From positions 1 through 64,000 of the forward strand of contig NHZP01000087.1 in NCBI GenBank assembly GCA_003313425.1: a stretch of DNA of 64,000 nt, given 5' to 3'. The position numbers and the translations under genes are program-made. Below, piece by piece: positions 1 through 10,651 of this stretch. Numbering within the stretch: the first letter of the stretch is position 1; every line of letters begins with the position of its first letter. Source of the stretch: Pseudopyrenochaeta lycopersici (lineage: Eukaryota > Ascomycota > Dothideomycetes > Pleosporales > Pseudopyrenochaetaceae). The notes under the pieces were generated by a model. That model was not told where the DNA came from, made no database searches, and was given only the letters and a program-made list of their open reading frames with translations.

Positions 1-403
1 ATTAGTACTATTAACTAGCTACCCTATTCACCTAATCTTAACCTAATTAAGCACCTCTAGTAGTATCTTAAAAAAGCTTATATATATATCCTATCCCTAG
101 TATAATAATTATAGTTAAGCTATAGAGGAGTAGGATAGCTTTTGCGCTGCATTAAAAAGTTACTAGCGTCGCATACTAGCCAGCCTGATTCAGCGCCTTA
201 TTATAAGCATGCCACGACGAATTGCTGCATGTAAGAAAGCGCGAGGGTAGCAAATAAAATACTAAACCCGTGCGCAACTACTGCTTTAAAAAAAATTATT
301 TTATATTATATATTGGCTAAGATTCATGGTGTTGAAGTTTTGTGCCCATGTGCTGGTGAGGGTGGCTCGTGCGTGCGCGGCGAGAACTTTTGGAAGGGCA
401 CTG
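1..403 (+). mobile_element. Tc1/mariner element, right end only (RIP-damaged)
   Basis: The stretch aligns by eye, in reverse orientation, with the left part of the Tc1/mariner copy at 42272-43617, including the subterminal block with 'gttgaag', 'gggtggctcgtgc' and 'gcgcggcg'. The terminus reads ..CACTG followed by TA at 404-405, the expected target dinucleotide. Bases 1-300 would encode the C-terminus of the transposase on the plus strand but are full of stops. The rest of the element lies left of the window. Confidence 0.7.
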
Positions 404-1042
404 TAGCTTAAGCAGCTCTCTACTTCTCCCTCAATAACCTAGCCTCAGCCCTGGCCACTCGCCTTGATTGAATTATCTTATCCTTAAGCATCTTCTACTC
501 CTAACGATGCTTAGCTGCTTCAATCGTTTAGTGTTGCTGCTGCTGCTCCTCGCGAGCTCTAACCTTCTGGCGATCACATGCCTCTTTGTGGGCGACCAGA
601 AAACAGCACCACCATAGTACTGCTCATCTGCCTCTAATGGCAGGACCTTGCCACGCTTTTTACGCGTCTTCTTATTGATAAGAGCCTGCCTTAGCCTTAA
701 TATGTCATGCTCCTTAAGGGTTGATCTAACTGAGATTGAATGAATTACTCAACTCAGCGTTCAAGCTGTTCTACTGCCTAGATCTTTCACAACCTTGCGT
801 AATAAGCTCTCAGTTTTTATCCCGTTTAAGGCGCTAAGAGTTGGAGACCCGCTATCGCCACTATTACTTCTGCTAGTAGGCTGAGCGCTGAATCTTTGAG
901 AATAACCTCAGCATTGAAGGCTGATAGGCCTGGTGCCTCAAAAGCCTTGAGAATAGCTATTTCCTTAAAGCAGGTGTTCCAGGCTGTATAGAACAGAGAG
1001 AAGAAGTCTCTTTTGCTCATAGAACTGAGGCCTTGGTTTGGT
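404..1042 (-). pseudogene. pogo/Fot1-like DDE transposase, C-terminal remnant
   Basis: On the minus strand 1020-826 reads MSKRDFFSLFYTAWNTCF then a segment with AFEAPGLSAFNAEVIL, the typical segment after the DDE domain of fungal pogo/Fot transposases. After a frame disruption, 710-540 reads KKTRKKRGKVLPLEADEQYY and GGAVFWSPTKRH, the basic tail of the same family. The catalytic domain is absent: the sequence stops at the hAT terminus at 1043, and no matching pogo half is found beyond that hAT at 24166. It is a truncated dead fragment. Confidence 0.7.
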
Positions 1043-1268
1043 CAGTGCTGTATAGAAACATGTCAGTTTCAATGGTTTTTTTAGAAACAGAAACGGCTCA
1101 GCGTATCAGTTTCAGAAACCTGGAGTCCGCTTCAGTTTCATATGTTTAATACCTTTTGTCAGATTGTTAGATACAAGATGCGTGCCCGGAAAGAGTATGC
1201 TGTTAGATCTACAGCACAGCAGCGAGGGTACGCGATACTGTAGTACAAAGCTCGGGTGTACCCACTTG

Positions 1269-1269
<1 letters not shown>

Positions 1270-1302
<33 letters not shown>
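1270..1302. repeat. (CA)n microsatellite
   Basis: A run of about 16 CA dinucleotides in the 5' subterminal part of hAT 1. It kept its CA dinucleotides although the rest of the element has lost nearly all of them, so it may have expanded after RIP. Confidence 0.95.
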
Positions 1303-1304
<2 letters not shown>

Positions 1305-1739
1305 CATAAAAGGAGAAAAATAGGGAACAAAAATCAAATCAATCAATTTCTCATCTATGCTTCTGACCAAAGAGATAGCTACTATCGCAGGTAACGATGT
1401 AGTTAAGATAGCTTGTTCTACTTTAGCCCTCGTCTTAGTAGTTATAGAGCCCCTTTTTACATAGTTTGAAAGGTCTACTTAGTATATATAATAGAGAGTT
1501 AAGGTAGACATAATTGTAATGGGCTGCGCCCTTTAAGCAGGAGAGGCTTCGCTACTATCGCACGGGGAAAGAACTCCTTAATCTCCTCTGCCCCCTTTTC
1601 TTATCAGCTCGTACAAGTTAGCAGCCAGAGAAGCACGTTCCTCTTCACTCGTACGAACATATATATATATCCTCTAAGGATACTTATAACCTCTTCTCTA
1701 TCTTTCTCCTTCTGTAGTATAGGACAAATGCACACTCGT

Positions 1740-3649
1740 TAGTTAAGCCTCTTCGCCCATAACAATAATAAATTTAAGTAAGTTTGGACGAGCTGTCTAC
1801 TACTAGTTTAACGTAACGAATCTACTATCTATCTAGATATATATTATAATTAATGTAATGTTAAATAAAGCTCTGTCCTTCCTAGAATTATGTTCTAATA
1901 GTAATTCTAACCTCTTAGATCTTTATAAATTCTAGCTAGATATAGCTAGTTAAGGAAAACGCTGTTGTAAAGACTCTGCTATACTTAAAAACAGCTGTAA
2001 GTAATGCTGTAAAATAGTAGAGAACACCTAGTCTTTTGCGCGCGACCTGAAGCCTAATAAGCCTATTCGTGATAAACATAGTTATTAAATCTAGTACTGT
2101 GCGCGCTGCAGTTGTAAGACGCTAAACTTAAAACGCGTACGCGAGCACCTAATAAATAAACATAGTATCTGTGCTAAGGAGGAATTAAGACTAAAAGAAG
2201 CGGCGAAGCGGGCTATACTTAAGGATATATTTAGTAAGTAGATAGAGCGTTAGGAAGGCAGAAATTTTAAGTAAGAAAAACACCTCTTAGATACGATTAA
2301 TAAACCCGCGTTTAATAAAGCACTTGCGAGGCTTATTACTGTTTAAAACTTTCCCTATTCTCTTATTAAAGCTAAGGAATTCTATACTCTTATTTATGCT
2401 GTTAATTATATAGCTAATTATATAGTCCTCTGCTCTTGCGCTACTATTCTAAAGCTAATTTAAAATTCCTTCTTACTCTATTAAGATGCCTTAGAGCAGA
2501 AACTCTAGCAGGCTGTATCGCGAATTTACTTTAGCATTAATATATAGACGGCCCTTTTACGAATAAGCTTCTAAGTAATTATCGCGCACTTTATTAAGGC
2601 TAATTTGAAGAAGCTAATTAAGGCGCTTCTGTCTTTCTAAGAGTTTAAGGGTTCGCATAGCAGTAAGGAACAGGCACGCGTCTTCCTAGACGTTGTTAAC
2701 CTCTATAAGCTCTGCTTAAAGATTAGTTACTTTATAATAGATAACGCTGACAGCAACAATAATATGCTCTATTATATCGCGCGCGAAATCTCTAACTTTA
2801 GCGCTATTAAACGATAAATCTGCTGTAACAGGTACTTTATATACCTCGCTGCTTAAGCGTTCTTATTCTATAGTAGGGATAACAAGGCTATTAAGGAGGC
2901 TATCTGTTCGGCTAAACAGCGTTTGGCTGACAAGCGTTCTAGTAAGAAGGATAAAGTTCTAGCGGCTGCAGAGTGGAGAAAAATAGGGCTGTTAGGTTAA
3001 CTCTATAACCTTGTTGTCTTTATTTAATCTTCTACTACGAGATATTAAGATTTTAAAGTAAAAGCTAGCAGGTCTATTCCTCTAGATAATAACACGCGCT
3101 AGAATTTATAGTAGCTAATAATTTACGTTACTTTAAGGAAGAAAACAGTAATTATAGAATTTTTTAATAATAACTACGCTGAGTGTAAGGATAACTAGCT
3201 ATTGCGGGACTAGTAGCAAGAGATTAAAGAAATACACGACTTCTTATAAGCTTTCTTTAATATTACTAAGGATACCTAGCGCTATTATAATAGCCTTAAT
3301 TAGGTACTATCTAGCATAGATTTTCTTGTTTACTACTATAAGGAAATGCAGGAGAAGTATAAACATAATATTAATACCCTTACTAGGATCATGACCTTAT
3401 AGTATAAATTTAATAAATATTATAAGCTAACTAACAACACTCCTGTCTTTATAGTCGCTATCCTTCTTTATCTAGCACTCTAAAAGAACTATCTAGATTA
3501 ATAATAGGCTTATTAGGCTAAATATATTAAACTAGCTATTAACGTTGTTAGGCACATATAGAGGACTGAATTTAAGTTAACTGTAATAACCTTATTAGAG
3601 GAAAATGACGAGATGAACGCATACTAGCGTTAGAAGAAGCATATCTACC
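1740..3649 (+). pseudogene. hAT 1 transposase, N-terminal and catalytic part
   Basis: Reading through TAG/TAA as mutated Gln/Trp codons gives a hAT transposase. A BED-type zinc finger lies around 2050-2170 (YCARCSCKT followed by REHLINKHSICAKEEL), and the segment with IIDNADSNNNML at 2735-2770 matches the central 'DNA-NND' signature of the catalytic domain. Stops are almost all TAG or TAA, as RIP would produce. The frame ends at 3649, where a Gypsy LTR begins; the missing C-terminus resumes at 23617. The gene is dead. Start codon not determined. Confidence 0.75.
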
Positions 3650-3951
3650 TGTCAGGGTTCAATCCTTTCAGGTTACTAGACGCAGGTGAAAGGGTTCAAT
3701 CCTTCCAAGTTACTAGACGCAGGTAAAAGGTAACGATCCTGCCAAGTCACTAGACGCAGGTAAAAGGTAACTCTTACCTCTTACCTTTCACCTAGCTAGA
3801 TAACTAGATCGGTACTAGCTTGCTCTAGCTTATGTATATAGGCAGCACCTCTCCCCCAAAGGTGAGAGGTATCTGCTATTTTATCTATTTCCTTTTAAAT
3901 TAAGTTTCTTTAACTAAGACTATCCTAACTATGCGTGTTAACTGCCTTATA
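3650..3951 (+). repeat. 5' LTR of element C
   Basis: 302 bp, nearly identical to 23310-23611 except for C-to-T and G-to-A changes. It contains a threefold internal repeat of the phrase TTACTAGACGCAGGT with flanking variants and an inverted pair around 3850-3870 (CACCTCTCCCCC / GGTGAGAGGT). Confidence 0.9.
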
Positions 3952-4499
3952 TAATAGTAGATTATACAGCGCTTTAGCTCCTCTCTATAGTTAACACACA
4001 GTTACTTAAGCTATTACCTCTTAGGTAAGTTTAATAGTAAGGTAGTACTAACGTACTAGGACTAGATTCTATCCCCCCTTAGTTAAGCTTTAAGATAGCC
4101 CTCGCATAATAGTTAATTTATTATACTATCCTCTACTACTAGTTAAGCTAAAATTTTATAAGCTATTCCCCTTTAGTTAAGCTTTAGAATAGCCTAGAAT
4201 TTACTAGGTTTCCTTACTAGTAACTTATTTCGCACTTTAGTGCCTGCGCTTTACGCTACCTAAACACTAAGATTATTATTAATAAGATATATCTTATTAT
4301 TCTCTTCCTTAAATAGGAATACTCTAGAGATTATTCCTACTTTTATATACTATAGTCTATGCGTGTATTTTAATTACGCGCTTATACCGCCTTAAGCACG
4401 TATTTACCCCCTAAAACTTCCTAATTAGGTAATTCTCTAAACTTAGCCTGTGCACGACACTCCTAAGTATTTATCCTAGTCCTAGTAACCTTACCTAAC

Positions 4500-7400
4500 T
4501 AATAATACTACTTAACTAATAGTTAAATCTTAAGTTTACTTACTGAAGCTTAAGGATTCCCTCTAGTTTTACTTTAACCTTTACTTTTACTTCTACGTCT
4601 ACTCTTATTTCTATCTAACCTTCTTTATTTAGCTTAATAGTAGACAGCTCTTATAATAAAGGGTCCTCTAGCTAGCAGCCTAAATTTTAAGCCTATTAGA
4701 AAGATAACGCGTTAGCTAAAATATAGGTAGCTTATAATTAACTTAGAGAAAGGGCTTATTAACACTAAGAGAAAAATAAGAATAAGGCTATAGAGGATTT
4801 AGAACTAGTTATTTTAGAAAACCTTATTATTAAAGACGTAGAGTACTCTAAACTTACGCTAATAAGCTCCTATACTAACTTATTAACTAAGGAAGTTAAC
4901 TTATATTCCTTCTCTCGCGATATAATATAGCGTGCTATAGAAGCTTATTAGATATAGCTACGTAAAGAAGCTACTAATCTAGGTCTCCCTAAGGACTTTA
5001 ATAACTATCTTCCTCTAGGTAGCCTTCTAGGTTTACTACTATCTGTAAGTTTAAGTCTACCTACTTCTATTTATTAATTTGCACCCTTAAGTATCTAGCT
5101 TATAAAGAACTACTTTAGTAAGTTCTTAAGCCTTAAGCTTACGTAACTTACACGCCTAATAATACTATTTAGGTGTGCCCTATATACTTATAATAAAGAT
5201 AAGAAGTTATTAGAGATACGCTACTTTAATGCTTCTACTCTAAAGCAGGAACTAACTAAATAATAATATAGCTTTACTTAATAAAAAGGTAAGCTATTTA
5301 AAGAATATAATAAGCTTAGTAAGTAGTAGAATAAGCTTATTACTAACTATAAAACTTTAGAAGGTTTATTATAAGAAATTAAGAATAAGTGTAATTCTAC
5401 GTTACGTAACTATCTATTATCTAGCTCTCTTAAGGTTTTAGGCCTTACTAGACTTACTCTATTATAGCTAGCCCTAAGAGCTATAAATAAGCCTCTGCTA
5501 AGAAGAATAAGTACGCTTATATAAATTCTCTTATAAAGTAATATAGTAGGTAGTATTCTTAATAAGTTTAGTTCTCCTTAGCGTGTTCTACTCTTAACTA
5601 ACTTTCCTCTTACTCGTAAATACTAAATATCTCTAGGCAATATAGTAACGCTAAGCTCTTATCTAACTAAGCTCTACTATAAGATTAAGGGGTTATATTA
5701 GTTCTTATCTATAAAAAAATAAGTAAATTTAGGTGCTTCTAGTATACTCTAGGAGTCTTAATCTTTATAGGTAGATTATAAAGATACTTAACTATTTTAA
5801 AAATAATAAGTTAGACTAGTAATATAATAACATGTAAGTATAATTTATCTTTTAAGCTACTAGTAGTTCTGCTTAAACCTTACTATAAGAGCCTAATAGG
5901 TTTTTATATTAATATAAGGATAACTTTAAGTATTTTTATATCTTTAACTCTATCTTTAGTAACTATAACTACTATGTTAGCGGGCAGCAGGCAAGAGGAA
6001 CTAGGTTGATTCCTATCAAATAAGACACAAGGGAACTATATACCCTGTGGATGCTTATATAACAGAGCACGTGAGGAGCTAACCGTGTTGGCTAACATAC
6101 TACGTTATAGTAGAATAGTAATATAATACTTTAGTCTTCCTAGAACGTAGCTTACTAGAATACCTTACTATAGTTAAAGTATAGGCTCTATTCTAGATAG
6201 AGTTTAACGCTATTACTACTTAGCTTAGATAGATTACTGTAACTTAAGCGTATAAGCTTTAGGCTAAGCTTCTAGGCTATCTCTAACAGAGCCTTAGCAG
6301 CGCGCCTACTGTCTATACTACTGCTAACTTCTAATCTCTTTATAATATAATTAATAATATATGTTAGAGCTACAACCTCTAGTAATTGCCTTAGTATCTT
6401 ACTAATTAAATAAAGGGGCGTAACGCGCTAGCTAGACTAAGCCAAGCACCGCCTCGTAAATTTATTCTAAGGACGGCGGCGGATAAGCCTATTAAGAAAG
6501 CTAGTAAGCCTGCTCTAGGCCTACGTCTGTTATTTAAAGATAATAGAATAGGTGACTATAAGCTAGCTAACAGTCCTAAGCCTTACAACGCAGACTCTAG
6601 CTGTAACTAGTATTAAGGAAATCTGCGCAGTAACCTAGCTACTAATTATTACGTGCACGTAAGCCTAGAGACTAGTAACTCTAACTATAAAGAAGCCTCT
6701 AATAGTAATAGTAATAAGGCTAAGAACGTTATTTATTTAGGGGAAGAGTAACCCTAGATAAAAGTCCTTTATCTAGGGTTAATAATTAGTCTTAGGAAAC
6801 TACGCTAGCTGCTACCTACCAGGGCGGTATATATAAGCCTATAGCGCAGGTACTCCTGCGACGCATGCAGGCTGTCTAGAAAGATAAGCTATGTCTAGAC
6901 AACCTAGACTAGTTTACTTTCTTAAGTATAATTAGATAATAAGAAAATACCCCCTATATTACTTAAATATTAGTAGATAATAGGGTAGATATAAACTTTA
7001 TTTTACAGTAGTTCCTCTAGCTTACCTAGAGGTTCTAACTAATTCCTCTTATTACGCCTATTATATATAAAAGATATAAAAGTATTACTTTAGAATCTAT
7101 TACTTATAGAGCTAAATTCTATATAAAAATTAATTCTTACTTTAAGTATACTTTTAACTATATTCTTAACTAGTATAGGGCCTTTAACCTAGTATTAGGA
7201 TTCTGCTAGAAGAAACTATACGCACTACGCTTTAATTACTATTAAGGTATAATTAAATTCCCTAATATATACTATTAAATAGAATGCAAGTAACACTTAT
7301 ATATACTATAAGTTGTCTATAAGTAAGCTACGCCTAACGCCTCTATATAGCCTAGTTCCTCTATAGATAGTAGGAATAAAAGTAAGACTAGCTAATAATA

Positions 7401-9708
7401 GGTAAAGTTAGATACTACAGCCCTAGCAAAGCTAGACGATAAACACTAAGTACTATACTAGTAAACTAAACCTATAGTAGGTATTAAGGTCGTCTTACTA
7501 TAAGCTATTTAGGCGTTTACTAAATAAAAAAACTACCCTCTATTTATAATAGTTTAGCGCTTACTACTAGGAGCGTTATAAAAAATCTGTTATATAGCGG
7601 TATAAAAGGACTATAATAAGTTCTTTAACCCTCCAAAGGAAGTCTTATTAAAAGATATTCTACCTCTGCACCTACTTAAGGAATATACCTTAATTATTCC
7701 TATATTTAATAAAGCAGCTGCAGCTAAGCGCTTAAATTACTTAGAATATAACTATAAGATTAAGCTTAAGCTAGGAGCTAAGGTGCCTAATTATTAAGTA
7801 AGACTATTTTCTAGTAAATAGTTTAAAGCTATTAAGTAATATATTTAAGAGATAAAGGCCTAGGATTATATCTTCTAGGAATCCTCTACTATATAAAATA
7901 ACTTACTTATTATTACTAAACCTAGTAGTAGTATCTAAGTCTACATAGATTATTAAGACTTTAATAAAGCCTCTATTAAGGATTAATACCTAATTCCTTT
8001 CTTCTATAAGACTTTAGCTAAGCTTAATAAAGCTATTATCTTTTCTAAATTTAATATTATACACGCTTTTTATTAAATTTATATAAAGCTTAGTTTAGAG
8101 TAGCTTACTACTTTCTCTACGCGTTAAGGTACTTATTAATACTACGTAATGCCTATAAGCCTTTATAATACTCTAGCTATATTTTAAAGAGTAATTAATA
8201 GCGCTCTTCTTAAGTACCTTAATAAGTTTTATACTACTTATTTAGATAATATCTTAGTTTTCTTAGAATTAGTAGAAGCCTATATAGAGTATATTAAAAA
8301 GGTGCTTACACGCCTTAAAGAAAAAGGGTTCTATACAGACCTGCGTAAATTAGAATTTTATATAGACTATATTAAGTTCCTAGGTATAATAATTATAAAT
8401 AAGAGTATTAAAATTAACCTTAAGAAGATTAAGGCAATATAGTAATAAGAAATACTAAAGACTACCTAAGATATACTTACTTTCCTTAAGTACACTGGCT
8501 TCTCTTAGCGCTTTATTAAAGGCTACTTAAAGATATTGTTACTACTTACACGCCTTATTAAGGCTACTATTATAGAAAAGAAAAGTAGTAATCTTAATAA
8601 ACTTACTTATAAGAAGGTTTATTATAAGCTAATTATATAAAGGGAGGAGGAAGTAAAAGCTTTTAAGGCTCTTAAAGTATTATTTTATATAAGTATAGTA
8701 TTAAAGTATTTTAATCTTACTAAGTAAATCTATATCTTTACTAATACGTTAAGATAAGTATTAGGTAAAGTTATAAAGTAATATAATAATAAAGACGTTT
8801 TATAACCTATTACTTTCTTTTTAAAGAAATACTCTCTAGTAAAGTATAACTATAATATCTATAATCTTAAACTTATAGTAATTATATAGGTATTTAAGAA
8901 ATAGAAGCTTAAACTTATAAGCTCTTCTTAACTAATATAGGTAATAATAGACTATAAGAACCTAGAATAGTTTATAATAACTAAAAAACTTAGCTAATAG
9001 TAAGTATAGTAGTCCTTATTTTTTAGCTAGTTTAACTTTAAGATTATTTATACCGCTAAGGAAACTAATAGTAAAGTAGACGCTTTAAGCTATTAACTTT
9101 AGGATACTCTAATAGATATAGAAGACTCTTATTATAGTATATAGGCTGCTATTCTTAGACCCTAAGTACTCTCCTTAGGCATGTAACTAGCAGTTGTAAC
9201 AGCCTTACGCGCCTTAGCTCTTAGTTAACCTAAGTCTCTAGACTAAATATCCTAGGAATAAGCTAAGGTAGTATAAATTTACTTTACCTGCGCTCGTAAA
9301 ATAGACTTTCTTACAGAATTTAATAATAATAATAATAATAATAATCTTACGCCTCATAATAGTATAATAGATCCTTTACTACCCTATTATAAGGACGACT
9401 ATTAGTTAATAGAAGAAATCCTAGATACTGCGTACGCTAATAACGCTATAGCTAAAAAGGCCTTTAAAGCTATTAATATAGAAACTACTAAATTACTATT
9501 ATAGTTTTATAAGAATAGCTACTATTTCTCTACTATAGACTTATTAAGTATAAGTAAAGGAGCTTCCTAACGCCTATAGATAGATAAGACTAGGCTTTAT
9601 ATGCTTCCTAACTTATAGTTACGCTAACGTATTATAGAGTTATATTATAACTATTAAATCGCTAGTTATAAGGGCCCTTATAATACGTTCTTCCTTATAT
9701 ACTTATAG
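4500..9708 (+). pseudogene. Element C gag-pol (Gypsy), RIP-inactivated
   Basis: Gag-like reading lies in about 4600-6750. A retropepsin-type segment lies near 6980-7300 (the 'FNLVLGF' LG motif after a beta-rich stretch). Reverse transcriptase lies about 7860-8450, with SKF(D)IIHAFYQIRIK, and YLDNILVF where family members have Y-x-DD. RNase H lies about 8690-9150 and ends with KETNSKVDALS, the Gypsy ADALSR-like signature. The start of the integrase zinc-binding domain is at 9560-9708. Stops are TAG/TAA throughout, and YLDN in place of YLDD fits a G-to-A change. Element B interrupts at 9709; the C-terminal part resumes after 22268. Confidence 0.8.
5975..6097. mobile_element. Solo LTR (123 bp) inside element C
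   Basis: Starts TGTTAGC and ends GCTAACA (TG..CA with 7-bp inverted ends), flanked by a perfect 5-bp duplication TACTA (5970-5974 and 6098-6102). It holds a TATATA box and unmutated CA/TG dinucleotides, in sharp contrast to the RIP-bleached sequence around it. This is the hallmark of a solo LTR of an LTR retrotransposon not otherwise present here. Confidence 0.85.
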
Positions 9709-10065
9709 TGTGCCGTTGCACAGGGTACCTGGGCAATCAGGTGATGATGGGTTTCCTTTGTCAGCGAAATTTGGTGATAAGACTTGGAGATGCAAGAGAT
9801 CTCAACATCATGCACCACACACCACGATAATTCACTTCAAAACTAAGATTTTGCGAAGTAGCTAGTGCATTAGCTACGTCAATTCAATGACATTTCAGAC
9901 CATTTTGCTTATTACTTTTAATCAGGCTCCATACTTCCCTTCGTTTCTGGCAGACTGCACAGGCAGGGCTGCTCCTGTTATTCACGCACATTTGATTCCA
10001 GCGTCACCTCTCATTCACAACACCAGAACTGCGGGATTGTGCCGAACCACCTTGTTAACTCCATA
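9709..10065 (+). repeat. 5' LTR of element B
   Basis: About 357 bp, near-identical to 21890-22268; the latter is 22 bp longer because a 'gatgcacc'-type stretch is duplicated around 22000. CA/TG dinucleotides are largely intact compared with the internal region. Confidence 0.85.
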
Positions 10066-10651
10066 TATAATGGCGAAGCCTAAGGGGCACAACGGTCTGT
10101 TCTAGTTAGGCTACAGCTAATGAGAGCAGAAAAAGCCTACATGGCATTGAACTGTCAACGTCGAAAACACAAATATAAGAGCGCTATATTGCGATACAGA
10201 GATCATAGGATTACCTAGAAAGAGCTGGGTGTCTGTTTGACCCTGACAAACCTTTGAGAGGGATGGCGCTGTTGCGGCCAGCCTTCGGAACCTTTGAGAG
10301 GGATGGCGCTGTTGCGGCCACCCCCTCTACATTTTTGGAGCCAAGAGTTGACAGGGACCAGCTCTGTTGAGGCTGTATCCTTGTTATCTTGCTATGACAA
10401 ATTAAGACTTCCTATATGATGAGCGGAAGCTAACTTAGTAACAGAATAGTAACAAGAACAAGAATAAGATAACAGAAAACAGAAACGAGAACAGCTATGA
10501 ACGATTAAGAAATAATTCAGAAGTAGTACAGTATCAGATTTTAGTTAATTATCAGCGTTAGCAAGGAACTGCCTAGTAGTTGCAGTCTCCTTATTCAGTT
10601 ATACCGAAGGGCTGCAGCAGCCTATTCAGGATTCAGCCTTCAGCCATCCTC
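10066..10651 (+). other. Leader of element B, with 40-bp tandem repeat
   Basis: Non-coding stretch between the 5' LTR and the gag start. A 40-bp unit beginning AACCTTTGAGAGGGATGG occurs at 10249-10288 and again (32 bp of it) at 10289-10320. The sequence from 10420 to 10540 is A-rich with runs of AACAGAA. I could not identify a tRNA primer-binding site after the LTR. Confidence 0.6.

Noticed and set aside
1112..1394. Small ORFs around the CA microsatellite
   Set aside because: They are created by the (CA)n/(TG)n run read in frame; no homology-like pattern.
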